Of a DNA stretch of 64,000 bases, positions 22,932-32,361 are shown piece after piece. A program made the translations under genes and the position numbers. Numbering within the stretch: position 1 is the first letter of the stretch; each line of letters opens with the position of its first letter. Under the pieces are notes generated by a model that searched no databases, was not told where the DNA came from, and saw only the letters and a list, made by a program, of their open reading frames with translations. This stretch comes from Bacteroidales bacterium UBA4360 (lineage in GTDB: Bacteria; Bacteroidota; Bacteroidia; Bacteroidales; UBA932): assembly GCA_002393945.1 (NCBI GenBank), contig DGSO01000031.1, positions 56,691-120,690 on the forward strand. Direction: 5' to 3'.

Positions 22932-25713
22932 AACTTACCAGTTCAACGGACACATCTGTTATGCAGTAGCGTCTGTGAGTGAATTTACCGCCTTTCTTGC
23001 CCTGGGTCTGGTCCGGACGGATGCCGACGAAGATACGTGAAGAGTTGCTGACGCCGCTTACGGTAAAAGTCCTGTAGCCGTTGGCACTGCCCATGGTTAT
23101 GTCGGCGGTGGAGATGAACTGCGGATTCTCCGAGTCATAAGTGACCTCTCCGTCAAGTGCGGCCATGCTGTTCTCGCTTCCCCAATAGCGAATGCCCTCA
23201 ACCTTTCCGGCGAAGACTTTAAGGTCTGCATCGGAGGCTGCATACTTCTGGCTTCGGAAGGTTACTCTAACCGTGGCCTTCTTCCCTTTTTGAAGAGAAC
23301 TGAGCTCCGGCGTAAGCAGGATGGCATTCCGGTTTCCGGCTCCGTCCTTGCCTGCCGTCGTGCCGCAGACAAGGTAACCAGGATGGGCGTAAACCTGATT
23401 CTCATCCACCCTTTTTCCGGCGTTGTTTATGACTATGACGCCCCATTTTTCAAGGCGGGTCCCGGATAGCATTTCCGGCTTGAGTGCATACTGGTACTGC
23501 CCGTAATATGCCGCCCTTCCGTCAACGATGGGATATCCTTGGGCCTGGGCATCATAGCTGTACTTCTTTCCAAGACGGAACTGGTATTTGTCCGTCCTTT
23601 CTGCCGATATCGGACAGTTACCTACGGCGTATTTTCCGCTGAGCCACCATCCTCCGGTTGTTATTTCAGAGAAATTTTCGGCAAGGAGCACATCTCCGGG
23701 CTTGGCCGATCCTTTCTTCCCCAGCGTGACGACCTTGAATTCGGAAGTGGTCCCTCTGACGGGAGCGCTTCCGCCTCCGGTAGAAAGGTCTGTCACCTTG
23801 CACCAATAGCGGGTAGAGGGTTCCAGGCCGCTGAAACAGAAACGGGGAGGGTTCTTGTCCGTATCGAATCCGCGGAATACACTTTGGTTGGGGTTGTTCT
23901 GCTGGCGAACGAGGTCCCACGACTGAACGAGATTCCTACAGGCGGGGTCGGAATACAGGGCAATGCGCCAGTCTCTTTCAGTGTCGGTCTTCAAATCCTG
24001 GAAGCCGGTGGCCGAGAATTCCCATACCAGGGCCGATGAAAGCCTCTGCACGAGCCTTGTCTGACACTCTTCTCCAAGGGAGGGAATGTCCGATTTTATT
24101 GCAGAACCATCAGAGGTCATTGCCGGAGAAAAGCCTATCGGCCTTCTCATCATGCGGCTTTGGACTACACTGCCCTTGTCGTCCTTGAGCCATACTGCGA
24201 TGACGCCGTCGGCCGTGGATGCCTTTGCCCTGTACAGATGTACGCAGGTGTGGCTTTTGGGACCATCGGCAAAGAAAGGGCCGGCAAGGCGGGGAATGAA
24301 GTGGTTCACGAAATACAGTGGATCTTCGTCCGTGGTCTGTTCCACTTCAAGTGGAGAGCCGTTTTCATAGACTTCAAGCGTATATCCGGGCCTCATGCCC
24401 CAGCAGTTGATATAGATGTAATTTGTATATAGGGAATCGGCATAATTGATGGCATTGTTCTTTTTCTTGAAATATGCCTTCACCGCCGGATCCGTCCTAT
24501 AATACTCTCCGACAGCGTTCATGTCATAGACGCGGAGATAGTTTTCTCCGTATCGGCGGGTACGGTATGCGTAGGTGACTGTGTCACGGTTGTATGAGCC
24601 CACTATCACCCCCATGTCTTCACCTGCCTCTCCAAGGTCCTTGTTCGGAGCGGTGGTCCACATATTCCCTGAGAGAGCGCAGACAGCGATATTGTCAAGG
24701 CCGTAACGTTCGCTCCTCAGCCATCTTTGCCGATGGACATGGCCCGAATAAGCCTCAAAATGGCGGAACCTTTTGAACATTGAGGCTACGGTGTCCATCT
24801 GCTCTTTGTCGCGCCAGAAGGTGCCCTGAGGTCCCGTAATAAGCGGAGCATGGGTGCAGAGGAAGACACGCGCATCATCGGGTACGGCCTTGAGGTCTGC
24901 CTTCAGAAAGGTCATTTCGTCAGGGGTGAATCCGGTGTAGAAATTGCGCTTTCCCTTTATGCCTGGGCTCTTTTTGCCTTCTCCGGGAGTGTTCAAGTAG
25001 ATGATGTTGTCCATCATCACGTAGTGGTCGCCACCCACGTTGAAAGAGTAGTATTCCGGTCCCAGGACTTTCCTGTAGAGATGGCCGGCGTCAAAGTCGG
25101 TATTGTCTCCGGTTGTAACGGCGCCGTCGTTGTCATGGTTTCCCGGGACGCTGTACATGGGCGCTTTCATCCCGGAGGATTTGAGCGTGTTGTAAGCGTC
25201 TTTCAGGTCATAGTCCATAAGATACCAGTAAACCTCATGGGAAAGGTCTCCAAGCTGGAGAGAGTACACGGGCCCGTCAGCGGCGAGTTCTTCGCTCAGG
25301 CTCTTGAGGAACGGCCCCGTATGGTTTCTGAAATGATATTGGTCGCCTTTGCCGGGGTCATTGGTCAGATGGACATCGGTAAATACAATCATGGAATACT
25401 TATCCTGCTTCTGGGGCTCAAGCACAAAGTCTGTATTACCGCCAAGGTGCTTGAAAAAGGCAGGAGTGAGCCCGTCGCGGCTCTCGGCAACATATCCTGA
25501 AGGCGTAATTACAAACACGTACCCGTATTTTCCTTCAGTGGACAGCTTGTATTCACCATTCGCGTTGGTGTACACAATCTGGATTCCGTCAGATACGCCG
25601 ACATTTTCCAGCGGTTTTCCGGATGTGTCCTTAACGCTGCCGCTTACTATGGTCTGTGAGAAGGCCATGGCAGATGAGAGCAGTATGCCAAGTATTGTAA
25701 TAAACTTTTTCAT
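22921..25713 (-). CDS. Large secreted calcineurin-like phosphoesterase with C-terminal FN3/beta-sandwich modules
   Basis: A 930-residue protein with a type I signal peptide (M-K-K-F-I-T-I-L-G to A-F-S-Q). I start it at 25713; the frame further upstream is inside the PfkB gene. Domains: carboxypeptidase-regulatory-like (MetallophosN type, about 22-100); metallophosphoesterase (about 105-350) with 'IVFTDVHLTND', 'LQLGDLSH', 'PGNHDND', 'THAPLI' and 'YSGHVHRQRW'; MetallophosC (about 380-530); an FN3-like domain with 'FCFSGLEPSTRYWCKV' (about 545-660); and a lectin-like sandwich starting at L-A-E-N-F-S-E. The last two modules resemble those of the FN3 lipoprotein at 39483-42707. Probably periplasmic or surface; substrate unknown. 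It overlaps PfkB by 4 bases. Confidence 0.92.
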   Translation of the reverse strand: MKKFITILGILLSSAMAFSQTIVSGSVKDTSGKPLENVGVSDGIQIVYTNANGEYKLSTEGKYGYVFVITPSGYVAESRDGLTPAFFKHLGGNTDFVLEPQKQDKYSMIVFTDVHLTNDPGKGDQYHFRNHTGPFLKSLSEELAADGPVYSLQLGDLSHEVYWYLMDYDLKDAYNTLKSSGMKAPMYSVPGNHDNDGAVTTGDNTDFDAGHLYRKVLGPEYYSFNVGGDHYVMMDNIIYLNTPGEGKKSPGIKGKRNFYTGFTPDEMTFLKADLKAVPDDARVFLCTHAPLITGPQGTFWRDKEQMDTVASMFKRFRHFEAYSGHVHRQRWLRSERYGLDNIAVCALSGNMWTTAPNKDLGEAGEDMGVIVGSYNRDTVTYAYRTRRYGENYLRVYDMNAVGEYYRTDPAVKAYFKKKNNAINYADSLYTNYIYINCWGMRPGYTLEVYENGSPLEVEQTTDEDPLYFVNHFIPRLAGPFFADGPKSHTCVHLYRAKASTADGVIAVWLKDDKGSVVQSRMMRRPIGFSPAMTSDGSAIKSDIPSLGEECQTRLVQRLSSALVWEFSATGFQDLKTDTERDWRIALYSDPACRNLVQSWDLVRQQNNPNQSVFRGFDTDKNPPRFCFSGLEPSTRYWCKVTDLSTGGGSAPVRGTTSEFKVVTLGKKGSAKPGDVLLAENFSEITTGGWWLSGKYAVGNCPISAERTDKYQFRLGKKYSYDAQAQGYPIVDGRAAYYGQYQYALKPEMLSGTRLEKWGVIVINNAGKRVDENQVYAHPGYLVCGTTAGKDGAGNRNAILLTPELSSLQKGKKATVRVTFRSQKYAASDADLKVFAGKVEGIRYWGSENSMAALDGEVTYDSENPQFISTADITMGSANGYRTFTVSGVSNSSRIFVGIRPDQTQGKKGGKFTHRRYCITDVSVELVSYDE

Positions 25714-26558
25714 TTTTTCAGAGGATTGATGGCTCCGGGGAGAGTGCATAACCATGCAGACATGGTAACGGCTTTTGCATGAGCTGCCGATGCGCTTTCA
25801 CCTCCCAGGAGGGATGTGACAAAAGCGGCAGTGAAACAGTCGCCGGCACCAACCGTATCTGCAACTTTTACCGTGGGTGTTTCTATATGGGAGACAACGC
25901 CTTCCGGAGAATATATTTCACTGAAGGATGCTCCGGATGTAAAGATTAGATAATCAAGAGAATAACGTTTTATAATGGTGTCAATATCTTTTGCGCCGAT
26001 TAGTTTAAGTACAAGCGGTAGTTCGTCTTCGTTAAGCTTAAGGATAGTAGCTTTTTCAAGTGATTCTTCTACAACTTCACGGCTATAGTAATCCTGACGG
26101 ATATTTATGTCAAAAACACGGATGGCATCTTTTGGGATGGCATCCAGAATCTTCATTATGGCGCTGCGGGAATCGGAATTCCTCTGGGCCAGGCTTCCCC
26201 AGCATACGGCTGCGGCCCCGGCGGCAAGAGATAGAATCTTGGGATCGGCCTTCAGGGCATCCCAGGCCACGTTCTGGACAATCTCATAAGAAGGAACGCC
26301 CGCTGCATCGAGCGTTACAAGCACCCGGCTGGTGGGGAGGGAATTCCTGCCGATGTAATCTGTGCACAGGCCATAGCTCCTGCACTGACTCAGAGTCTCG
26401 TCTCCGAGAGCGTCGTTACCTACAGCGCTCACCGGATAGCTTTCCGCTCCCAGTTCTTTGCAGTGATATGCAAAATTAACCGGAGCACCTCCGAGCTTCC
26501 TGCCGCCGGGCAGGCAGTCCCAAACTATTTCTCCTATTCCAAGAACAATCTTATTCAT
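25710..26558 (-). CDS. PfkB-family carbohydrate kinase, fructokinase-like
   Basis: A 282-residue cytoplasmic sugar kinase, slightly short for the family (about 295-310). The N-terminal 'GIGEIVWDCLPGGRKLGGAP' with 'VNFAYHCKELG' matches Bacteroidales fructokinases. The C-terminal PfkB signature 'VKVADTVGAGDCFTAAFV' carries the anion-hole GAGD with the catalytic Asp. It would phosphorylate a ketose such as fructose with ATP. It lies between the histidine phosphatase (8-base overlap) and the large phosphoesterase (4-base overlap). With the downstream zinc dehydrogenase it forms a plausible polyol to ketose to phosphate route. Confidence 0.92.
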   Translation of the reverse strand: MNKIVLGIGEIVWDCLPGGRKLGGAPVNFAYHCKELGAESYPVSAVGNDALGDETLSQCRSYGLCTDYIGRNSLPTSRVLVTLDAAGVPSYEIVQNVAWDALKADPKILSLAAGAAAVCWGSLAQRNSDSRSAIMKILDAIPKDAIRVFDINIRQDYYSREVVEESLEKATILKLNEDELPLVLKLIGAKDIDTIIKRYSLDYLIFTSGASFSEIYSPEGVVSHIETPTVKVADTVGAGDCFTAAFVTSLLGGESASAAHAKAVTMSAWLCTLPGAINPLKK

Positions 26559-27780
26559 AACGCTCTTTGAAGTCTTTCCATTTGTAGAATACGTTACTTA
26601 CGGGCTCAAACGGCAGCTTGACGGGCTCTTCATTAAGAAGCGGAAGTACAAGGATGCTGCCTTCCGAATTGCGGTAGAATACCAGTTGAAGGTTGGCGGC
26701 GAAGGGTATTCTCCACTCCTGCCAGACTTCCTTTACGGAATGCAGGTCCTCTGTATGCCCGGTGAACTCCGGTACACCCATATATGCAAGCAGGCTCATC
26801 AGATTGGCATCGTGCCCGAAGCGGAGCCTGACAGTCTGTTTTCCGGATTCAATGTCGGCCTTCGCATTGTCAAGGATGTCCTGCATTATGGCGCTTGCGG
26901 CATTTACGCCCACAGAATCACGGTAATACCCGTAATTAAGATAATACTTCAGATTGTCGCCTTCCCATACTTTGGAGCGTTCTTCCGTAGTGAATACTTC
27001 CGGTGCCGTTGGCAATTCTACATCCATTGCAGGAGCCTGGCACAGCAGATAATGTACGTTGCGCATGAAACTTACGTTGGAAGGATAAGACTCTACACGA
27101 TAATCCGGATCTCCGAAGATGCGTTCTATAAATGCTCTCGGGTCGATGGTATCGGCACAGAACTCCCTGGCGACTCTCCATGCGTCTTTTTCTTTGTCCG
27201 TGAAGCCCGGGATCAGTTTCTGGGGCTGCAGGAAGCTGTCATAAGACTTGCTGGAACTCTGTTTTATCCATAGAGACGGCTTCATGTCTTTTAATCCGTC
27301 ACAGAATGCCCCCATGCTGAGGATGCACCTGGGGGCTGTTGTGGAAACAGCCGTTATTTCAGGATTATGCCTGAACAGGGAAGGATAGGCATTCCACATC
27401 CTGTGGGCAAGTACCCGCTGTTCAAGACGGCCTTTCTCCGTAAGGTCAGAAACATGGCCGGCAAATCTGTCATAATATAGGCCGATGAAATCCCGAAGTT
27501 CTTTCCCCAGTTCAGTCAGCGGGCTGGAGCAAAGAGCCTCGTACACCTTTTTCCCTTGCGTATCATCTCCATGGAAGCGGGCTCCGTGGCGGCCGTAGTA
27601 GCTTATCATGAACGGCTCATAGCCCCTTGGTGGCTTCACAGGGTCAATATCCCTGAAAGGGTACATCCTGAGCGTGCCGGCGTAATAGTCGGCAGGGAGA
27701 GAGGCCTCCGGGATGGCAGACTCATTTGTCGAGCATGCGCATATCAGGAGAACAGCCGCAAGTATGATGTTCCGTCTCAT
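26551..27780 (-). CDS. Histidine acid phosphatase lipoprotein (MINPP/phytase-like clade)
   Basis: This 409-residue protein has a lipobox I-C-A-C (residues 13-16). The branch-2 histidine phosphatase signature is R64-H65-G-A-R68 in 'YYGRHGARFHGD' (H65 forms the phosphohistidine). The C-terminal proton-donor pair is H323-D324 in 'RLRFGHDANLMSLL'. Relatives include acid phosphatases and multiple inositol polyphosphate phosphatase of Bacteroides, which dephosphorylates phytate; sugar phosphates are also possible. It would remove phosphate groups outside the cytoplasm before import. The start overlaps the GH30 gene by 4 bases and its end overlaps the PfkB gene by 8. Confidence 0.9.
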   Translation of the reverse strand: MRRNIILAAVLLICACSTNESAIPEASLPADYYAGTLRMYPFRDIDPVKPPRGYEPFMISYYGRHGARFHGDDTQGKKVYEALCSSPLTELGKELRDFIGLYYDRFAGHVSDLTEKGRLEQRVLAHRMWNAYPSLFRHNPEITAVSTTAPRCILSMGAFCDGLKDMKPSLWIKQSSSKSYDSFLQPQKLIPGFTDKEKDAWRVAREFCADTIDPRAFIERIFGDPDYRVESYPSNVSFMRNVHYLLCQAPAMDVELPTAPEVFTTEERSKVWEGDNLKYYLNYGYYRDSVGVNAASAIMQDILDNAKADIESGKQTVRLRFGHDANLMSLLAYMGVPEFTGHTEDLHSVKEVWQEWRIPFAANLQLVFYRNSEGSILVLPLLNEEPVKLPFEPVSNVFYKWKDFKERYE

Positions 27781-29192
27781 TCCCCTATGATAACTGTTGT
27801 CATAGATGCTGTCCCCAGGGGCAGGCTGAGTCCAAGATATTGTCCTTTGTATTTTATCTGGAACTTGCGTCTTCCGGGGTCCTTGTCTGCAACCACCACA
27901 ACCACAAGGGTGCCGTCCGGGTTGCGGAAGGCGATGCTTGCCATGGATGCGTCCGGATGGTTCACTTCCAGAATTTCCGCGCCGTTTTCCACATAAGGGC
28001 AGAACTGGCGGAACAGCTGGGCCTGGCGGGAGTCGGTAATCTCTCCTGTTTCTGAATTAATTTCACGAAGGCCGCCACAGGGGTACTTCCCCGTTATAGG
28101 CTGGCCGTCTTCATCCAGGATAAGATTCCAGCTGGAGTAGGACTGGCAGCCATTGTTGAGGGCGCCAAAGACAACGTCGGCAAACCATTTGAATGTCTGA
28201 ATGTCTTTTTTCTGGAGGTTGGGGCCTCTCTCCGTAAGGTGCATTTCCTTGTCGGGATACTTTGAGAGCACGTCCCTGACCACGGTAGGAGAGCCGCTGT
28301 ACGGGTGCCAGGCCACGCCCTTTACGTGTTTTTGGACGTTTTTGTCGGCCAGTTCCTTGAATACGCGCTCATATCCTGCATAGTCATAGTCCCAAATCCA
28401 GATTGCAGTGTTTTGCACACCGGCTTTCTTGAAAGCCTGCGGTACAAGCTTCCCTGCAAGTTTAATCTCCTGGTCTGCAGTGACTATCGATGCGGGGCAG
28501 CCGCCGGCCTGGTCGGTTTCAGGTTCGTTGTGGATGCTCATGGCATCAATCTTTACACCTCGTTTCTTATACTCTTTTACGTATGCCGCCAGATAGTTGG
28601 CATAGGCTTGTAGGTACTCATCCTTAAGGGCACCGCCGCACATTGCTCCGCTGGTCTTCATCCAGCCCGGCTCGCTCCATACGGCGCTGTAGGTATAAAT
28701 GTCCGGTCTCAGGGCCTGAACCTCCTTGATGACTGGAATCATATAGAGTTCGTCCCTTGATACTGAAAAATGCTCCATGTTCACATCGCCGGCCACATCG
28801 TCATAATTGTACAACTCTGTGGCGTAGTCGCTTGCGCCGCAGTTGAGGCGGATGAGGGAAAGGTTCATCCCTTCTTTTGTGAACGCGTCTTTCAGAAACG
28901 CCGCCCTCTTCCCGGCGGGCATCCGGGATATCCACCAGCAGGAGGCATCGGTAAGAGACACGCCTACTCCTTTATAAGGGTGGCTGCCTTTGATGTCGTC
29001 AAGGTCCAGTGAGCCGATGGAATTGTATCCATGGATTGTGAAAGGTGTGGTATAAATCTCATGGATGGGTTTGGCGTCCGTAGTTTGCAGGACTCTTACC
29101 GGTATCTGGCCATCCTGCGGAACATAAACACCCTGTGCCGTGGCAGTTACTGCAAGACCCATTGTTACAAATAGCAGATAGAACTTTCTCAT
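27777..29192 (-). CDS. GH30-family glycoside hydrolase
   Basis: This 471-residue protein has a type I signal peptide ending A-T-A-Q (residue 20), so it is periplasmic or secreted. GH30 features: 'GVGVSLTDASCWWISRM' (residues 76-91, the 'G-x-G-x-x-x-T-D-A' start of the barrel), 'SWNEPGWMK' equivalent at 172-179 (W-S-E-P-G-W-M-K), acid/base E223 in 'IHNEPETDQ', and nucleophile E321 in 'MHLTERGPN'. A small C-terminal beta domain begins near 400. GH30 contains glucosylceramidases, beta-1,6-glucanases, xylanases and beta-glycosidases; the subfamily cannot be chosen by eye. It is directly downstream of a GH39-like gene (2-base gap). Confidence 0.93.
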   Translation of the reverse strand: MRKFYLLFVTMGLAVTATAQGVYVPQDGQIPVRVLQTTDAKPIHEIYTTPFTIHGYNSIGSLDLDDIKGSHPYKGVGVSLTDASCWWISRMPAGKRAAFLKDAFTKEGMNLSLIRLNCGASDYATELYNYDDVAGDVNMEHFSVSRDELYMIPVIKEVQALRPDIYTYSAVWSEPGWMKTSGAMCGGALKDEYLQAYANYLAAYVKEYKKRGVKIDAMSIHNEPETDQAGGCPASIVTADQEIKLAGKLVPQAFKKAGVQNTAIWIWDYDYAGYERVFKELADKNVQKHVKGVAWHPYSGSPTVVRDVLSKYPDKEMHLTERGPNLQKKDIQTFKWFADVVFGALNNGCQSYSSWNLILDEDGQPITGKYPCGGLREINSETGEITDSRQAQLFRQFCPYVENGAEILEVNHPDASMASIAFRNPDGTLVVVVVADKDPGRRKFQIKYKGQYLGLSLPLGTASMTTVIIGE

Positions 29193-29194
29193 AA

Positions 29195-30670
29195 TCAGTA
29201 AAGCATGTCTTTAACGTTGGAGCCGGAAGCCTGCACTGTCACGGTGGAGGAGCCAAGGTCTATGACATTCCGCTCTACAACGAGTACCGGGCAGTCCCAA
29301 AGAGGGAAGTCGTGGAATTTGATATAGTCAGGACCCTTGCAGCCGCGAAGGACCGGGATTTCATAGACACGACCGGTAACAGGCTCCACGAAAACAGGGT
29401 CCTCCATGGCAAGGCCGTGGATGGTGAGGTTCAGGCTGTCCCACTCAAGCGAGGAAGAAGGGACATCGGCCCCATACCAGAGCATGGCGCCAACGGTTTT
29501 TCCGTCCCTGGAAAGGCCCACGCAGGAAATCTTCCGGGCCGATGAGGCCGATACCGTGAGTGTGGTGTCGGCAAAGGTATCTGCTGTAAGGACGGATGCC
29601 AGGTTCTGGACGCCGTGGTAGGACGGCCGCTTGTAAACGGGCTGTTTCAGGAGGTTTCCGCGAAGAAGGCCGAAGCTCTGCTGCATGTTCGGATACACCA
29701 GGTCGATTATGGTGAATATGGATGATGGAATATCCAGGGAAAAATCGCAGGCCATGCGCCTGAGGTCCCATTTTACCTGGGTGTATTCCGTCCATTCCCT
29801 GTAATTGATGGCATGTGCCCATTCCAGGTTGGAAGGTGCGCCGCATTCTCCCTGGAGGAGTTTAAGTTTCGGGTTGTACGATTGAACAAGTTTTTCCAAC
29901 GCCTTGATTCCGTCCGTGGCGTCGTCCGGGTTCTGGTAATACGGGTGAAAACTCACATAGTCAATCAGGTTAAGGGCATTTTGCTTTTTGAGCCCTTCCA
30001 TTACGGTTCCAGGAAAATCGAGTGGCAGGCCGGAGAGTGAAATGCCTGCAATTACGGCATCCTTTTTAACCTTTCTGATTTCTTTGCATGTATTGATAAG
30101 CAAATTGATGTAAAGGTCCGGCCGTTTGCCGTTTTCTCCAAGATTGGGTTCGTTCCATACTTCCCATCTGGCCACCTTGTCTTTGTAGCGTTTGACTGTG
30201 GCATTCACGTACTTTAGCCATGCTTTCATGGTGGTATCATCGTCAAAGATGACAGACCCAAGGTTCTTTGTGGCGCCATACACGGGGTTTCCGTAGCACA
30301 GCGTCATAACGGGCTTTACCCCCTCTTCAAGGAGGCCGTCTACAATGGCGTCCAGCCAGGAAAAGTCATACTTTCCTTTTTCAGTTTCGGTCTTAGCCCA
30401 CCCGCTCTGGATACGAGCGTATCCAACGCCCAGTTCTCCCACGTACTTCTTGTAAGCCGCAAAATCACCGTAATCCCGGTCCAGGGTCTCGCAGCCTATA
30501 CACCAACGCGAATTCCCTGTGCCGTCTGACGGCTTGGTCACCATCGTGCCGATGTAATCCAGTTGTGGCTGATGCTTATGGAATTCTTTCCATGTTACGG
30601 ACCAGTGCTGTCCCCATGAAGACAGGGCAGTGGCCGCCATCAGAAGTGAAAGTAAAAGTTTTCTTACCAT
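29195..30670 (-). CDS. GH39-like glycoside hydrolase (clan A barrel)
   Basis: This 491-residue protein has a type I signal peptide (cleavage near S-W-G-Q, residue 21). The clan GH-A pattern is visible: 'VGELGVGYARIQSGWAKTE' (beta-strand 1 and 2 region), acid/base E174 in 'RWEVWNEPNLGENG', 'LIDYVSFHPYYQNPDD', and nucleophile E275 in 'KLLQGECGAPSN'. A C-terminal beta domain of about 120 residues follows. Family assignment to GH39 rather than GH5 or an unclassified relative is uncertain. It overlaps the upstream phosphoesterase by 7 bases. Together with GH30 it forms the beta-glycosidase core of the locus. Confidence 0.82.
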   Translation of the reverse strand: MVRKLLLSLLMAATALSSWGQHWSVTWKEFHKHQPQLDYIGTMVTKPSDGTGNSRWCIGCETLDRDYGDFAAYKKYVGELGVGYARIQSGWAKTETEKGKYDFSWLDAIVDGLLEEGVKPVMTLCYGNPVYGATKNLGSVIFDDDTTMKAWLKYVNATVKRYKDKVARWEVWNEPNLGENGKRPDLYINLLINTCKEIRKVKKDAVIAGISLSGLPLDFPGTVMEGLKKQNALNLIDYVSFHPYYQNPDDATDGIKALEKLVQSYNPKLKLLQGECGAPSNLEWAHAINYREWTEYTQVKWDLRRMACDFSLDIPSSIFTIIDLVYPNMQQSFGLLRGNLLKQPVYKRPSYHGVQNLASVLTADTFADTTLTVSASSARKISCVGLSRDGKTVGAMLWYGADVPSSSLEWDSLNLTIHGLAMEDPVFVEPVTGRVYEIPVLRGCKGPDYIKFHDFPLWDCPVLVVERNVIDLGSSTVTVQASGSNVKDMLY

Positions 30671-32361
30671 GCGAATCCAGTATAATCCTTTTGTATCGTT
30701 GAACTTTCGTACCAGCGGCTTCCCTCGGGCTCTTTGAACTCTACTTCAACTTTCCAGCCACTGCCTGAAGGAGAGGCGTCATAATACCAGAATCCCTGGG
30801 TTTTTCCGCCATTGTATGCAGTTGCGTATGCGCTGTTAAGGGTAACGCCGCCGTTCCAGAAAAAGGAGAATGTACACTGGTCGCGGTGGGCGTTCGCAAG
30901 ATGCGTCATTTTATAGCGTATGCCCTCCTTGTTGTAATAGACATTGCAATTGAGTCCGCGGGTGCCGGCGTCGAATACCCTCACGAGTATTTTGTCCGTA
31001 GGATCGAATCCTTCGCTTCCTTCAAGGATGGTTTTCCAGTCAAAGCAGATTTTGCCGTCGGCATCGGCATAATCATATTTACCGTTTACGGGAGCGTGGT
31101 ATGAGGCCCCTCCGTCGTAGATACGGAATTGATAGGAGGCGTCCTCGGAGCCTACCGCCTTGAAGGTCTGCCGGACAATGGCATTGCCGTTTATCCGGAA
31201 TTCATGATAGCCGTTGGGAGAGCCGTCATTCCCCAGGCTGCTGCGCCACAGGCCGCCCAGCGGCGCCATGTTGTGTTCCTCGGACAGCCGTCCGGAAAGG
31301 CCTTTCCAGGTGTCGGCAAACTGCCGGTGCACATTGTAATGGTTGTGTCCGGAGAAAATATGGGATTCTCCAAAAGTTTTCAGGAGGTTCCGGATATCAC
31401 CAGCATGGGCAAAATCATTGGCAAAGATGGGGCAGTGCACGCAAATCAGGAGCAGCGTTCCTGCCTTGTCGGAGACGGTATTAAGGTCGGCCTGCAACCA
31501 TGCCCACTGCGCATCCGTAAGGCCTTTTTCAAAGCCGATGGCCTTTCCGTAACCCCCGTCATTGTTGTAACTGAACTGAACATCGTTAAGGCACACGATG
31601 TGCGCATTGCCGATGTTTACGGAATAGTCCAGCGGCCCATAGACCTTGAACCAGTCCTCAGAGCATTTCAGGGTCGAAGAATAAGAGTTGTTGAAGTCGT
31701 GGTTGCCGATAGTTGGAAACATCGGCACGGTAATTCCGCCTTTCTTTATCTTGGCGAATTCCGCCCTGGAAGAGGCAAGCTTTCCCGTTACATTGGTGAC
31801 AAGGTCTCCGGTGTTCAGGATTATGACCTTGTCAAGTCCTGACACATAGGCGTTTATGTCTTTAAGAGTCCTGGAGTTGTACCTTTCGGTCTCCACTGTG
31901 GAGCTCGCTCCTTTGTCGTAAAAATGAACGTCGGTGAATGCAAGGACGGAGTACTCTGTCCAGTCTTCTGTGCGGGGAGTGAGAGAGAAGTCGTTCCTGT
32001 AGTCTCCGGTTTTCCAGAAAAGGGGCTCTCCGTCCTTGGCGAGCGGGATTTCATAGGCCGACGGAAGCGAAATGTACACGCACCTCGCATCTTCGTGGGC
32101 AGCGAACTGATAGACGCCGTTGGCATCTGTAAGAGTGTACTTGTACCCGTCCGTAACTGGTACGCCGGGGATTCCGGCGCCTGTGACTGAATCCGTAATG
32201 AGACCCACACGGGTGCTCCCGGAAAGGATTTTCGTCCCGTTGATGGTCTCCTGCGTCGTCTCGGGCACAGTCCCGCCGCCCTGCTCTTCTCCTGAGGGAT
32301 GATTATCCTTTCCGCAGGAGAATGCAATACAAAGCAGTATGACAGGTACAAGTTTTCTCAT
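30664..32361 (-). CDS. Calcineurin-like phosphoesterase lipoprotein
   Basis: This 565-residue protein has a lipobox I-A-F-S-C (Cys 16). A carboxypeptidase-regulatory-like domain at about residues 50-140 ('GIPGVPVTDGYKYTLTDANG') is followed by the metallophosphoesterase core with 'LAFTDVHFYDKG', 'ILNTGDLVTN', 'TIGNHDFNN', 'ICVHCPIF' and 'IFSGHNHYNVH', a full set of metal ligands, and a MetallophosC-like domain (about 365-565). Similar in its first three domains to the large enzyme at 22921-25713 but lacking its FN3 and sandwich modules. Its first base is the last base of the previous gene. It probably hydrolyses a phosphodiester or phosphomonoester in an exported substrate. Confidence 0.91.
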   Translation of the reverse strand: MRKLVPVILLCIAFSCGKDNHPSGEEQGGGTVPETTQETINGTKILSGSTRVGLITDSVTGAGIPGVPVTDGYKYTLTDANGVYQFAAHEDARCVYISLPSAYEIPLAKDGEPLFWKTGDYRNDFSLTPRTEDWTEYSVLAFTDVHFYDKGASSTVETERYNSRTLKDINAYVSGLDKVIILNTGDLVTNVTGKLASSRAEFAKIKKGGITVPMFPTIGNHDFNNSYSSTLKCSEDWFKVYGPLDYSVNIGNAHIVCLNDVQFSYNNDGGYGKAIGFEKGLTDAQWAWLQADLNTVSDKAGTLLLICVHCPIFANDFAHAGDIRNLLKTFGESHIFSGHNHYNVHRQFADTWKGLSGRLSEEHNMAPLGGLWRSSLGNDGSPNGYHEFRINGNAIVRQTFKAVGSEDASYQFRIYDGGASYHAPVNGKYDYADADGKICFDWKTILEGSEGFDPTDKILVRVFDAGTRGLNCNVYYNKEGIRYKMTHLANAHRDQCTFSFFWNGGVTLNSAYATAYNGGKTQGFWYYDASPSGSGWKVEVEFKEPEGSRWYESSTIQKDYTGFAW